Positions 1 to 11,808 of a stretch of 64,000 bases of DNA are shown here, in pieces. The notes beneath the pieces are model-generated. The model was not told the origin of the DNA. It saw only the letters and a program-made list of their open reading frames with translations, and searched no databases. The stretch comes from Peribolospora baueri (taxonomy: Eukaryota > Basidiomycota > Peribolosporomycetes > Peribolosporales > Peribolosporaceae). The DNA lies in contig JAMDHS010000056.1 of NCBI GenBank assembly GCA_029717555.1, positions 62,001 through 126,000 on the forward strand, in the 5' to 3' direction. The stretch's first letter is position 1. Each line of letters begins with the position of its first letter. A program made the translations under genes and the position numbers.

Positions 1-317
1 GAAGGTCTTCTTTGCTCTCCTCTCTTGTCTCGTCTGTCTGTGTGTGGTGGGTGTGCTGGCAAATGGATGTAAAATCCGGTCGGTCACTGCCACGCACTGG
101 CCGGCGACGGTGGGCCGAGAGGGCGGCGAACAGAAAACGGATGGATGGCGTCCGGTGGCGAGGTGGTCGTCCAGGTGGTAGCAATCCGGCGGCAGCGCGG
201 TGGACGGCCGGCGATGATGCGATGATGGGATGCGCAGGGTGAGATGGAGGTGGATAGGGTGCGATGAGGGGAGGCGGTGAGCGGCGGCGATGTATGCGCG
301 GTGGTCGGAGAGCACGT

Positions 318-342
318 GGGTGTGTGTGTCTGTGTGTGTGTG
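318..342. repeat. (TG)n microsatellite
   Basis: Alternating TG run interrupted once by a C. It lies in the gene-free first 1.1 kb of the window. Confidence 0.85.
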
Positions 343-430
343 CGGCGGACGGTGGCCGTGCGGGAGGTGGTGAGTCCGGGCGGTGGTGGGTGTCGGAGGA
401 GGGGGAGGAGGAGGAGGGGGAGGAGGGGAA

Positions 431-477
431 GGTGGTGGTGGTGGTGGTGGTGGTGGTGATGGTGGTGGTAGTGGTCG
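431..477. repeat. (GGT)n trinucleotide tract
   Basis: About 15 GGT units with two interruptions. On the minus strand this reads as a His run in an otherwise unconvincing open frame (84-671), which I do not accept as a gene. Confidence 0.9.
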
Positions 478-785
478 ATGGCGGCAGATGACGACGACGA
501 AAGGGCCGGGACCGGTTGAGAAGCGATTGTGCGAGCGAGGCCTATCAGATGGATCAGCGAGCGGCGCTGGGCGGGCGAGGGCGACGGCTTGGAGGCGATG
601 GCAATGGCGACGGCGACGGCGAGCGTCGGGCAAACGTCGAGGAGGATGACGACGAACGACAACGACGACAACCAACCGATCCACCTTTTTTTTTTCTCCC
701 CTCGCCGTGGCGTGCTCAGCAGGCTCGGCCGCGGAGGCGTACGCTTAGCCGGCTGGCGGGTGGCTCGTGCGAGGGCCGTCGTCGA

Positions 786-813
786 TCAGTCAGTCAGTCA
801 GTCAGTCAGTCAG
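786..813. repeat. (TCAG)n tetranucleotide repeat
   Basis: Seven tandem TCAG units, between the GGT tract and the lysidine synthase gene. A shorter run of the same unit occurs at 12887-12902. Confidence 0.9.
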
Positions 814-868
814 ACACAGAGGCAAGCGTCCGACAACCGTCCATCAGTCGCAACGTCGCTCGCTCTCG

Positions 869-929
869 ATAGAATAGGATATGATAGGATAGGATAGGAT
901 AGGATAAGTTAGGATAAGTTTGGATAAAA
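869..929. repeat. degenerate (GGATA)n pentanucleotide repeat
   Basis: Imperfect GGATA units with drift to GGATAAGTT. It lies about 175 bp upstream of the TilS start, so it is probably in the promoter or 5' UTR. Just after it, at 933, an ATG in a strong context opens a four-codon reading frame (Met-Ala-Leu-stop) that could act as an upstream ORF if transcribed. Confidence 0.8.
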
Positions 930-1104
930 TACCATGGCCCTTTGACTCTCCCCTTCTCCACCATCTTCTTTCTTCCACCCCCCCCCTTCCCAGCGTCCTC
1001 TTCATCGTCATGGTCATGACACGCCACCGCCGATAGCACCCATCCATCCACCGCCACCACCACCGACCGAACGACCGCCAGTCTACGTTCAGACCGCCCG
1101 CACC

Positions 1105-3333
1105 ATGCGCCGCCCCGCCGCCGTGTCCGACGCCGAGTTCGTCCACCACATGCGCTCCCTCATCGACGCGGCCGCAGGGAGGGCGTCCGCCGTGCTCCGA
1201 CGCAAGCCCAACGTGAACAGCGACGGCGGCGGCGACAGCGATGGCGACAAGAGGAGGGCAAGAGTGGGCATAGCCCTCTCAGGCGGCGTAGATTCGATGG
1301 CCCTCCTCGTCCTCCTCCACCGGTACTACTCCCAGTCCTCGTCCTTGCACAACAACGTCCACCTCGCCGCCCTCACCGTCGACCACGGCCTCAGGCCCGA
1401 AAGCGCCGACGAGGCCAGCGCGGTGGGCGAACTGGCGAGGAGAATGGGTGAGCCGGCGCGAGGGGATCGCATCATCTCCTCCTCTCTGTCCTTCTGACTC
1501 TTTCGCCCGCCCACAGGCATCCAACACACCATTCTCAAAATACCATGGTCCCAGCCGCCTTTCCCACCATCGCCCCTCTCCTCCTCCCCCTCCGCACCAT
1601 CGTACTACGAGCACGCAGCCCGTCAAGCCCGGCTGCTCCTCTTCCACACCTTTTGCCGCCAGCACCACATTCACGCTCTCTTCCTCGCTCACCACGCCGA
1701 CGACCAGGTCGAGACGGCCCTCTTCAGGCGTTTTACCCGTCCTGCACTCGCCCGTCCCGGGGACGACCGTGGGCCCGACGCTAGGAAACTCGGCTGGGGT
1801 GGGATGAGAAAAGTGAGCCGCTTGTCCGGCTGGCAGGCTCTACCTCACCCCGCGCCCGTTGACGCGCAGAGGTGGGCGTGCAGGCCGTTGCTGGAGATTC
1901 CCAAGGTGAGCGGGCGGTCAGGTCAGTCCGTTTCTTTTAGGGATCGCTGATCACGCGTAACGAACGGCACGCGACTCGACTCGGCTCTTGGCCACCGCTA
2001 TCCAGTCCCGTCTCATCTCCACATGCGAGTTCCACAACGTCCGCTGGTTCGAGGACCCGACAAACGCCGAGACGTCGCACAACCCGCGCAACGCCGTTCG
2101 TCGGCACCTCCACCAACTCGAGCTTTCCCACCACGCCGCCCGTCCGACGTCCGAGGAAGACGGGCAGGAGAAGGATGCGGATGCGGTGAAGACCGTGGTG
2201 GAGATGACGGTCGACGAGGCGAGGGACGAGGAGGCGGTCGCGGAGGCGGTGGCCGAAGAAGAGGCGCTGTCACCCACGTTGCTGCTGCGAAAGTGGGTGA
2301 GACGGAGGAGCGAGGAGAGGGACGAAGTGGACCGGCAAAGTGGGTGGGTGGGTCGACCGACGTTCGCCTTTCGCGAGCTCCTCCTCCTTTTTTCGGGCCC
2401 AGAGCTTTGCGCGGGTGCAGCTGACGAACGAACGCGCTCTCTCTCGTCTATGTCGCAGTTGCTTCCCTCCTCCCGACCATACTATCTCCCTCGCCAACTC
2501 CGCCGTCCACACTCCTCATTCTTCCCTCCCGCCTCCCATCCACGACAACCCCCCTCGTCCGCCAAGCCCTCGTGGCCCGCATGCTCGACCTGTGCTCCCC
2601 CTCCCCACTCGGCTCGAGCCGTGCCAGAGGCGGGCAGAAAGCCGTGCTGGACACGATCGCTAACGTCGCCCACGTCCTTTTTGGCACCCGTCGCGGCGGG
2701 GAGGAGAGGAAAGCTTTCACGCCCGGCAGTCGCGTCCTCTTCACACCCACCAAGGTCGCCGTCCCCTTCCCCATCCCCGTCGACGAGGCAGGACACGGCG
2801 GCAGACCGACGAGCACCGGTCCAGCTCCAACTCCCGCAGACAGCGACGAACCAAATCCAATTCCAGAATCAAATCCAAAGCGGGCATCCACAAAAAAGCT
2901 ATCCGCATGGCGAATCTCAAGACAGCCCTTACCGCGTACAGACCTCCACCTAGGCGCATTGCGTGTCCGCCTCGCAGCCGTGCCGTCCACGGTGGGCGAG
3001 GACGAAGGGTGGACGTTGTGGGACGGCCGGTTCTTTGTCCGCTTGCGGTCACGTTTGGTGGAGGTCAAGGAAGAAGAACAGGGGAAGAAGAAGACGCGGG
3101 GACAGGTCGTTGACGCGCTTGTCGAGCCGCACGGGCCTTGGGTCCTTCCTCGCGTCGTCTTGCGGCCCCTCGGTGACGACGCCACCGAGCTCGCCTCGTC
3201 GGCCGAGAGCGAGGCGAAGGGCGAGGCGTGCATCATCGGAGGCGTGAACCTGAGCAAAGACGAGGAGAGACAGGCACAGCGGGCCTGCGCGACGTTCGGC
3301 TTGACGGTGGAATGCGTCTTTGCTCGTCACTGA
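1105..3333 (+). CDS. tRNA(Ile)-lysidine synthase, TilS family
   Basis: PP-loop ATP pyrophosphatase of the TilS family, which converts C34 of tRNA-Ile(CAU) to lysidine so that it reads AUA. In a fungus the expected site of action is the mitochondrion. My exons are 1105-1447, 1517-1905, 2006-2339 and 2459-3333 (about 646 aa). The ATP-binding SGGVDS motif is at residues 59-64 and is followed by LTVDHGLR. Exon 2 carries AHHADDQVET and the RPLLEIPK segment. Exon 3 carries WFEDPTN followed by an RNAVRRHL segment, both typical of TilS. The last exon is long and poorly conserved and has Lys/Glu-rich stretches. The junction after exon 3 is the weakest: I used a GTGGGT donor at 2340 to keep phase. No obvious cleavable presequence was found, but the N-terminus is Arg/Ala-rich. 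Confidence 0.88.
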
Positions 3334-3404
3334 ACTGTACACCGACCGGCCGCCCCATGTCCAGGCTCGGGCTCGGGCCGGGCCATGTGATAGATACGAA
3401 CTAC

Positions 3405-3431
3405 GCTGAGCTGAGCTGAATTGAGCTGAGC
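3405..3431. repeat. (GAGCT)n pentanucleotide repeat
   Basis: Short run of GAGCT units in the 207 bp between the convergent TilS and dioxygenase genes. It is probably in the 3' UTRs. Confidence 0.75.
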
Positions 3432-3540
3432 ACGCGGTGCGTGTCGAAAGGCAAGGACGAGAATCATTCTCGACAGACAAGCAAACGAAGAAAAGTAAAA
3501 GGTACGATACACGCCGCCTACGACCCCGCCGCCGTCACCG

Positions 3541-5447
3541 TCACCCCCTAGCAATCCTCTCGCTGAGCACCCTCCACCGATCCCACACCGCATCGCCTCC
3601 CACATAACAACCCTTGAGCCACCTCTTCACTCCGTCTCCGTCCCCCTCGTCGTCCTGGCGCCATTCAAAGCCCCTCCTAGAGTGAAGGACCCGGCGGTTA
3701 TCAAAGACGACACACTGGCCTTCCTTGAGCGTCGTCTCGTACCGTGCCTCGGGCTCGTGGGTGAGTTGGGCAAAGCGGGCAAAGGCGGCGTAGAAGCGTT
3801 GTCGGTCTTGGACGTCCGCGAGAAGCGGGTGGTGTAACGGCAAGGGCGCCATGAACGGCGGCGAGTAGTTGACGGCCAGGAGCGTCGGCGGCGGCGACGA
3901 CGCCGAGCCCCGGCGTCGTCCCACGTCGACGTCGACGTCCTCGTTCGCAAGCCTCTCCCGCTCGCCCGGCGCGAGCTCCAAGGTAGGATGCTCCCATCTC
4001 AAATGATGTCCATCGTTGACGTACTCGAACCCCACAGGAACGGTCGCGAGCAGCCGGAACGCCTCCCTATCCTCAGCCCAGAGACGACGGGCGGCGTGGA
4101 AGGCGTCGACGAAGATGGAGGCGCCGCCGGTGACCTTGTTGCGGAGGTTGTGGAGGAACTGGAAGCGGGGCGGGTTTTGGTAGTACCTGGGAGGGACGGA
4201 AGGGAGGACGCTTCGATGTCAGAAGGGGACAGAACGGGCGAGCTGACAAGAGAGAAGATGCAGGACAGGGGAAGGCGACTCACAGGAGGTCCATGTGAAA
4301 GCCGAGGTCGAGATTGGTATACGCAATGTTCCGACTGTCCTTGATGCTCCTCACTACGGACGGCGCGGCGGGAAATGCGAATGAAACGAATGAGCGGGGA
4401 ACCGAGCAGCAGAAACCGCATCGATCCGATCCGACTCACCGTCCCAAAGCTGGCCATAGAACGTATGGCGCACCTCTCCGATCCTCTCGGCCACCTTGCG
4501 GAGCCAGGCGTCGTCGTGGCCGGTGGGCTCGGTGGGGACGTGGTCGAGGAAGGCGAAGCCGTCGCGGAGGAGCGCGTCGAGCACTGCGTGGAGGGTGCGG
4601 TCGCGGTCTGCTTCGACGTCTGCTTTGGCTTCGGTGTCGACGCCCATGTAAGCGGAGAACGGAACGCGAAGAGGCGGGCGGCGGTCGAGGGTGGCGCGGG
4701 ACCAAGGGGTGGCTAGGCGTGGGAGGGCGTGATGGGTGTGGAGGTGGGAGCGGAGGTGGGAGGAGGGGGCGTGGAGGCGGAGGAAGGAGAACGGGTAGGA
4801 CGAGACGTGCGCCGGCGGTTTGGTTTCCGACGACGACGACGACGACGACGAGCTAGGAGGGTTAGCGATGGCGGCAGTGAAGCCATTGGACACAGCCGAG
4901 CCGGCGGCGTTCCATTCTATGCGCAGAAAGGGCTCGCTCTTGGCGGCCGACTCGACGTCCACGCTCACCGCGCCGTCCGCGCCGTCCCTGAGAGAGACGG
5001 AGATGGAGATGGAGGTGACGACGGCGGTTGGTGGTCAAAGCAAGCGGGCAGCTGAAAACAAAAAACGAAAGGTGCGCACCTAGCAGGCCCCACACCACCG
5101 CCCACCCTCCCGCCCGCATATACAACATCAGCAACGCCTCCAAACAACTTCTGCGTCGTGCTAGCATGTTTACAGAGCGGGCAGGTGCACGCATCACGCA
5201 GCCATGTCCAGTCGAATTGGGCGCTGTCGAGGTCGTGTGCGGGGGAGGAGAGGGCAATGTGGGTTTTGTGGAGGGAGATGTGCACGGCCGAGGAGTTGGA
5301 GGCGACAGGGGCGGAGGCGGAGGCTGGGAGAGGAGACGCGAGGCGGTGGTTGGATCGGATGGAAGAAGAGCGGGAGAAGGAGCGGCGGCTCAACGTCGGC
5401 CTCGCTCGGACGGCGACGATCGTGACCGGCCGGGGCAGTCTGAGCAT
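3541..5447 (-). CDS. gamma-butyrobetaine dioxygenase-like (mitochondrial carnitine pathway)
   Basis: Fe(II)/2-oxoglutarate dioxygenase of the TauD/GBBH group, which hydroxylates gamma-butyrobetaine to carnitine or trimethyllysine in the step before. Exons 5447-5080, 4987-4440, 4353-4284 and 4186-3541 all agree in phase and give about 543 aa. The start at 5447 gives an Arg/Ser-rich, acid-poor N-terminus that looks like a mitochondrial presequence. The N-terminal zinc-binding GBBH domain shows WLRDACTCPLCKHAST. The catalytic core shows YGQLWDV, then NIAYTNLDLGFHMDLLYY, where H-x-D is the iron motif, and a distal His in VLHSRRGF. NPPRFQFLH and GGASIFVDAF match fungal GBBH. Trimethyllysine dioxygenase is the main alternative, since the two share the fold. 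It is convergent with TilS. Confidence 0.85.
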
Positions 5448-6352
5448 GGCCTTTGCTGAGCGAGGCGAGAATGGAGACGAGACGAGGAGCGGGGTGGGAA
5501 GGGAGGTGGAGGAGAAGAAAGACAGACGCACCGCACCGGGGAGATGATCTGTTATCTCATATCATATCTCGTCCATCGCTTGCCGTTCTCCTTCGTCGAT
5601 CGAACTGCGACGAAAAGACGAGACGAGAGCCTCCACAACCTGCGAATGCACATATACTTTGAATACTCACGAGCGCACAGACGTCATGTCATCCAACAGG
5701 ATATGTATTTCGCATTCCGTTCCCATCGCCTCGCCTCCGAGATCGAAGAGAAGCGAGGAGGACAATGGTGCACTGCTGTCTACATACATGGTGGATAGAG
5801 GGTACGCGGACGGGGGAATGCTAGCGAGACGGGCCGAATCGGACCAACGTTTGCTTGAAGGGTGGAGAGGGGCGATGGTGGTGGTGTGTCGGGTTACCGT
5901 ACCGCTGGGTCGGGGCGGATCGGGTGAGACGGAGGGGAAAAGGGGACGAACGCGGAGAGGAGCCAGTCCGGGCCGGTTCGTTCTCGCTGGGATCAACCCA
6001 GTCAAGCGAGCGGGGAAAAAGGGGAAAAAAAAGGGATAAAAAATGTGAAAAGGGGTGGTGAGAGGGAGGGGAGGGTGGCGGGGGAGATGCTACTGTAGCT
6101 ACAGGTGGACGAAACCGGTCGGTTTGACGGATACGAGACAAGACGAGAGATGAGGGAAGGAAGGAGCGTGAGTGTGTGTGAGCGCGAGAAGGAATGAAGA
6201 GGAATGGGAGTAGAGTACTGACGAGAAGCAGGGACGAGGGATGAGAGAAAGAAGTCCAGGAGTCCAGATGGGAGATGAGACGGGAGAGGAAGGACGAGAG
6301 ACGTAACCAGACGGACCCAGCGAGATGAGGAGACGGGAGGGGAAGGGTTGAA
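5448..6352. other. intergenic: dioxygenase promoter and cyclin 3' end
   Basis: About 0.9 kb without a supported gene. It must hold the promoter of the minus-strand dioxygenase, next to 5448, and the 3' UTR of the minus-strand cyclin. The 6.0-6.3 kb part is purine-rich on the plus strand, with GGGAAAA and GAGGGA runs. I see no clear TATA box or RNA gene. Confidence 0.6.
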
Positions 6353-8173
6353 CTAGAGCACAGAATGGGATGCGAGACAAGAGGATGAAGAAGACGAGGG
6401 GGCGGCGGCGGCGTGTCGCAAACGTCCGTTGGGGTCGTCGGAGGAAGAGCGAGAGTTCGAATGCGACTGGAGTGACGCCATGCTCGTCGTCCGTTTCGGC
6501 GGGTGAGCCGTTTTCATCGTCGTCGTCGCCGGCGGAGGTGGTCGTGCGGCGGCAGGGACGGAGACAGGCGCATACCTTTTCACAGCGCCCGCCACGGCCG
6601 CCGCCTTGTCCGCAAAGTAGAACGCACGCTTGTAGCCTGCCGGGATGCCGGTGGGCGGGACGGGCGCGCGGACGTCGACGAGATCGAGTGCCTCCTCGGC
6701 CTCTATGAACTCATCGACCTCCTCCGGAGACGTCGGAGGACTCGAGCCGCTGGACCGATGCGAGCCGCTGGAGCCAAGGACGCTGTCGAAGCCCTTGCTG
6801 CTGACGCCGCTTCGACTGCCACTCCCGTTGGATGCAGCGGAGTGGTAGCCGGCAGACTCGTCGTCCATCTCCGACCCAGAGCTGTGGCCTGACAGGCCCG
6901 TTCGACTGCGATGGCGCGTCATCTGGGGCGGAGCGGCCGAGGGATGGTGCTGCGGCTGTGATGGAGCGCTGAGGGCGGTGGAACGGAGCATGGAAATGGA
7001 TCGCGAGTGGCGCGCGGGACGTCGGACGGGGCTCGAAGGGGGCGAAACGGGAGCGCCGACGGGTTGCTTCGAGTGATGCTTGATTTGGCTCGTGCACCGG
7101 GAAGGGGACGCGATGGACACGGACGCGGCGGCGAGGTCGACGTCGGCATCGCGGGGAATCTCGTGCGCGGGCGCGTCGCGCCACTGTCTCCTGTACTCGG
7201 TCGCTCGCTCGTACCGGATGAGCTCGCGACCGTACTCGGACCCAGAGAGGAGAAGGGCTCGGTCGCGCGCCTCTGCGGCGCTCTCAACGCCACCGTCGCG
7301 GAGGAAAAGGTCGAAGTGGACGAGCAGCTCGTCTTCCTCCATTCGAAGGTCGTAGTCGAGCAAGTAGAGGAGCTGCTTCTCCATCAAGTTGACCTCGGCC
7401 TGGGAAAAGAGCGCAGCATACTTGGTCCAGTGCTTGTTTTTGGGCGACGAGTCGTTGAGGTACTTGGCGGCGCAGATGAGCGCGGCGAGGAAGACGCGAT
7501 GGCGCGTGCAGGGCATGCCTGTATGCGTACGAGTCGACGAGAAGAGGGACGGAGTGAGCGACGCGTCCTAGGACGCGAAACGCGGCGGTGAGGGACTACT
7601 CACCCTTGGCTACCCTGGGAAGGCGGGTGCGAAGCCTCTCAAGGTAGATGAGCGTGCAGAGCAAGGTGGGCACCTGCACGTTGGACTTTTCGACGAGGAT
7701 GGCGATGAACGTCTCGAGGCTGGGCAGAGCGGCCGCCGCATCGTCCGCGGACGTGACCGACCGGTCGTCGAAACCGGCCTTGGTAGGCGTCGTGGGGGGT
7801 GTGGGCAGGGACGAGGGCGCGGGTCCGCATGCGATGACCTGGGTTGCCTTTTGAGCGAGATAGGCTGAACAAGACACGGAATACGAGGTGTGAGCATGGC
7901 CAAGAGCGCGACGACCGCCAATCTCCGCGCGGTGCCAAGCGCGGGCGATAAGCGAACGTCGCGTCCCGTCTGTGCTTCCATCGACGTTGACATCAGCGTC
8001 CGTCCGTACTCACCGACCATTTCTCGAGTGACGGGCTGCTTGACGAGCTCGAGCAGTGTCTGGTTGTGGACCATCTTGGGCAAGAGCGACGCGGGGTGTT
8101 TCCGCCGCATGCTGGACACGGACACGCCGGAGTAAGTGGCCGACGCGGAGCAAGACGGCGCGGTCGCGGCCAT
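6353..8173 (-). CDS. Pcl-type cyclin (PHO85-class CDK partner)
   Basis: Cyclin of the PCL1/PCL2 class, which activates a Pho85-like kinase in budding, polarity and G1 control. Exons 8173-8014, 7864-7604 and 7518-6353 agree in phase and give about 528 aa. The cyclin box spans exons 2 and 3: [20 protein letters not shown], then [14 protein letters not shown], then [39 protein letters not shown] and [11 protein letters not shown]. The C-terminal half (about residues 250-528) is Ser/Pro-rich and predicted to be disordered. It has many SP/TP sites and could be phosphorylated by CDKs. The gene has a very long repeat-filled upstream region (8174 onward), which is unusual beside the sub-kb spacers elsewhere in this window. 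Confidence 0.9.
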
Positions 8174-8732
8174 GGTATCGAGGGAGAGGGTAGAGGGCGG
8201 TGGAGGACGAGTTGGGATGGAGCTGCGTCAATGAGGCAGATATGAGGGAAGAGAAAGAGACGGAAAGAGGTGCGAGTGGGAGGTGGGTGGTGGTGATGGG
8301 GGAGGGGTGGCGCGGCGTCGATGAGGCCTTGATGGAGGGATAGAGAAATAGGAACGGCGGACGGTAAGGGAGTTGGTGGAGGAGGAGGAGGATGCTGAGG
8401 AGAAGAAATGGACCAGCCGATTTATGGAATGAGGATGTGCGAAGAAGAGGAGGGGATGGAGTAGGAGGATGGTCGAGAGGGAGACGATGGTGGTGGTGGG
8501 AAGAGGGGGAGGAGGAAGTAGGGGGTGAGAACGACGTGCGGAGGGGAATGGGGGGGTAGGGGAGTAAAAAGGGCGATGGGCGAGGTGGCGGCGATCCAGG
8601 AGGGGTCGTCGTGGGTGCGACGGTGGCCGACGCACGGGCGGGCAGGGCAGGGCGGGAGGTGCTTTGGCTTGGCTTGCTTGGACGGATGGTGATGGCGAGT
8701 GGGCGAGCTGGGACGAGCTCGAGCGCGGAGGG

Positions 8733-8753
8733 GTCGAGTCGAGTCGAGTCGAG
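8733..8753. repeat. (TCGAG)n repeat
   Basis: Four TCGAG units upstream of the cyclin gene. Confidence 0.75.
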
Positions 8754-8836
8754 CCCGGTCGACGTCGGTGCCGGTCGTCGTCGAAATGGACGGCGGCGGA
8801 TGTGGTGTGGGGGTTGGGTGGGCGAAGAACTGGTTA

Positions 8837-8864
8837 ATCCATCATCCACCATCCATCATCCATC
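8837..8864. repeat. (ATCC)n-type imperfect repeat
   Basis: Alternating ATCC, ATC and ACC units. Confidence 0.7.
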
Positions 8865-9065
8865 GTCGCCGACTTCACTGCTCCCCACCTCCTTGATTGT
8901 CGGTGCCCGGCGCGGCGGTGGTGGCACGCACGCGGCGGCAACGCCAGGAGGTCTCGCTGGATCGCTCCCGGCGAGTTTCGAGTCCGAGCGAGGCGCGTTG
9001 TCGTCCGCTCCCGACGGCACCGACGCCGGCCACCTTTGCACAGACAGACAGACGTCACCGAGGGC

Positions 9066-9066
9066 G

Positions 9067-9097
<31 letters not shown>

Positions 9098-9121
9098 AGG
9101 ACGGAGGGAGGGAGGGAGGGA
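9066..9121. repeat. (CAAG)n followed by (GGGA)n
   Basis: About seven CAAG units (to 9100), then four to five GGGA units. These are two different tetranucleotides back to back. Confidence 0.85.
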
Positions 9122-9144
9122 AGGGGGGTGGGTGCAAAGCAGAA

Positions 9145-9155
9145 GCAAGGAAGGA

Positions 9156-9195
<40 letters not shown>

Positions 9196-9197
9196 AC
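9145..9197. repeat. (GAAA)n microsatellite
   Basis: About eleven GAAA units preceded by GGAA units, giving a purine-only strand. The flanks again contain CAAG/CAGG units. Confidence 0.9.
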
Positions 9198-9399
9198 AAA
9201 GCAAGCAGGCAAGCAAACTCGCTTTAGACGTTCCTTCAGACGCCAGCCAGACCTCCGTTTTCTCCTTTCTCCGGCCTCTTGTCCGTCCGTCCGTCCCTGC
9301 GCTGGCCCGGCGCTGCATGCTCGCTCAACGTCCAACGAACCGTTCCTCCGCATCGTCGCTCTGCATCCCCAGACCGACGCGCTGTGCCTCTGCGACGAG

Positions 9400-9440
9400 A
9401 TAGACAGACAGACGGATATACAGACATACACACAGACAAC
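9400..9440. repeat. (ACAG)-like imperfect repeat
   Basis: Mixed ACAG, ATAC and ACAC units. Confidence 0.65.
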
Positions 9441-10933
9441 AATAGATCATTTCGACGCGGGTCGTCCAGTCGAGCGGGGCGATGGGATGTATGAATGCGT
9501 GGAAGCGCATCTATCTGTTCCAAGCGCGCGAATTCCCTCTTTCCGTCGACCGGGGTCACACTCGCTGCTGGCTGGCTGGCTGCCATCGACCACATGCATC
9601 GATCGTTACATCCATTCCCCCCCATGGCGACGGACGAATGGATGCCTGCCTGTCAGCCAGGGCGAGATAGATAGATGAACCCGCTCGCCGGCCCCGTTGG
9701 TTGTTGGGAGTGAGCATGCCCCCGCGCCACCGGACGCGCCTGCGCGGCTTGGGCGGAAGCAGGTGGCCGTTTCATGCTCTGCAGCCGATCAGCTGGAGCG
9801 GAACGGAGGGAGGAAGAATGGATGATGGTTGACCCATCCAAAGTGCCTCGTCGCAGCCCTAACCCTTCCTCCCGTCCTATTCCAGCTCGTTCAACATGTC
9901 CGATTTCATTCCCCCCGTCGTCCATCGCCACGCAATCCCACCGCACCGCCCCGGCGCGCCAGCCGTCGTCCATCGTTCGTCGAGCACAGCCAGCCCGACG
10001 ACGACAGCGGACCGGACCGGGTCGGCCGAGAAGGCGATTCATTCCTGCCCTCTCCTTTCGTCCGCTAGCTCAGCGGCGACAGGTGCCCGTACATGGGATG
10101 GATGGGACGATGACGTCGGCGATGCTGCCGCGTGAGAAGCGAAGCGTATATGATCGAGGCGAGGGAGAGACGGGAGACGAGGCCGGGCGCAGATAGGGAA
10201 GAGGGGTGGGAGGGGGATGGGTGGGTAGATACGGGCGGGGCGCACTGCCGTTGCCCTGTTTCGGTTTCGGTCTCCCAGCAAAGAGGGACGGACCAGCTAG
10301 CTAGCTGCAAGGCGGGGGGAAGGCGGGGGAGAGCAGGAGCAGGTTGTTGCTGCGGCTGCGGCTGCAAGCGCTTTGTATGCGTTTTCGTAATGGGCGTTAG
10401 AAATCGAGGGCGATGAAGGCTTACGGGTGTTTGAAAGGAGCGACGTAAGGTCTGGCCGCCCTGGCCCCGTTCGTGGTCGGGTCGGTCGTATGGAGGGCCA
10501 GTTGCGCTGCACTGCGAAGGCCAGTCTCGCTCGCTCGCTCGCGCGCCCTCCCTCCTTTCTTCCTTCCGTCCCTCTTCCCACCCAAACAAACGTTCCATTC
10601 CCACCTATCTTGCGCCCATGAGAGGAGAAAGAGAAAAGATAGAGAGACAGGAGAGAAACAGAAAGGGCCTGCGGGCGCACACAGCCTCCGCGGCTACGGT
10701 CGTCGTGCGAGCGAGATCGGGCGTCGGAGATCCGTGGTACCTCGCTAGCATGCTGGACCTTGCCTTGCCTTGCCTCGCCAAGTTCCCTCGCTTGCCCTCG
10801 CTCCCTCGACGCTTCTTTCTCGACGCTTCTTTCGTGCACGGCGGTCACATCGGGCGGAACTCGGGTCGTCTCGTACCTGTCGGCTCGCCGACTCGATCGA
10901 CTCCAAGTCGCCCGAGAGGGCAGTGTACGTTAA

Positions 10934-10991
10934 TACATACATACATACATACATACATACATACATACATGCATACATACATACATACATA
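10934..10991. repeat. (CATA)n microsatellite
   Basis: About fourteen CATA units with one C-for-T type interruption near 10971. Confidence 0.92.
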
Positions 10992-11360
10992 GAGATAGAC
11001 TAGGTCGTGCGTGCTCGCGTCGATCGCTCCCAGTCTCCCCCTTCCTGGTCGGTATGGAGACCGGCGAGCGAAGGTTCTGGCTGCGCGGCGTAGGCGTGGG
11101 CGTGGGCATGGCGTGGTGGTGCCGGCGTACCGTGCGTACGACCGGGGCGTGCGAACGCATCGTCAAGGGGACGACTGCCTCGGTCCGCGGAAGCTGTCGA
11201 CGCAGCACCAATCTACCGGTCGTCGTTCGTCGTTCGTTTGCGATGCGTGCTCTGGTTGCCCGCCCACCCACGCGTCCGGGCCCCTGCTCGCCCCGGAGAA
11301 TAAGCAGGAGACGGCTCCTCGCACGCGCGGCGCTAACTTATTATTAGCCGCTATGCCGGA

Positions 11361-11380
11361 CTAAGCTAAGCTAAGCTAAG
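11361..11380. repeat. (CTAAG)4 repeat
   Basis: Four exact CTAAG units followed by one diverged unit. Confidence 0.8.
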
Positions 11381-11719
11381 CGAAGCGCAAGCGGCCCTTC
11401 TTTCTGGTCCAAACCTACTTGTACTTGCGCCGCTGTTCCCCGTCATCCGTCCGTCTTCCATCGGCACATCGCACGTGTCATATCACGTCACCCACGCTCC
11501 TTCCTTCCCCCTCGACTGCCCGATCCGATGACGGCGTGCGACTCGACACCACGCTCTCCCTCCTCGAGATGCCCGCGTCGTGAGCCGCCATCGCTCAGCT
11601 ACTCAGCTATGGACAGACTGCGCGGCGAACGGCGAAGCGACGTGAGTCAGGGGACTCGTGCGTGCATACGTCGTCTGCACGTCTCGCAGCCAGCCCGACC
11701 AGTGCACGGACAGGCTGAC

Positions 11720-11808
11720 TGGCTGGCTGGCTGGCTTGCTTGATTGATTGCTTGCTTGATTGCTTGCTTGATTGCTTGCTTGATTGCTTGCTTGATTGCT
11801 TGCTTGTT
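11720..11808. repeat. 12-bp tandem repeat built of TTGC/TTGA units, after (CTGG)n
   Basis: Starts as CTGG units and passes into a 12-bp higher-order unit (TTGCTTGATTGC), present in about five copies. This nested arrangement points to successive slippage expansions. Confidence 0.88.

Noticed and set aside
84-671. 195-codon minus-strand frame with a poly-His run
   Set aside because: The His run is the GGT microsatellite read backwards. The rest is Ser/Thr/Pro low complexity with no domain and no splice or promoter support.
926-1548. A 12-bp sequence AAAATACCATGG occurring at 926-937 and 1537-1548
   Set aside because: Only two copies, the second inside TilS coding sequence. No shared flanks, so chance is the simplest explanation.
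8611-9678. 355-codon plus-strand frame in the repeat block
   Set aside because: Its length comes from the CAAG, GGGA and GAAA repeats, which have no stops in several frames. No recognisable fold, and the other strand gives an equally long frame.
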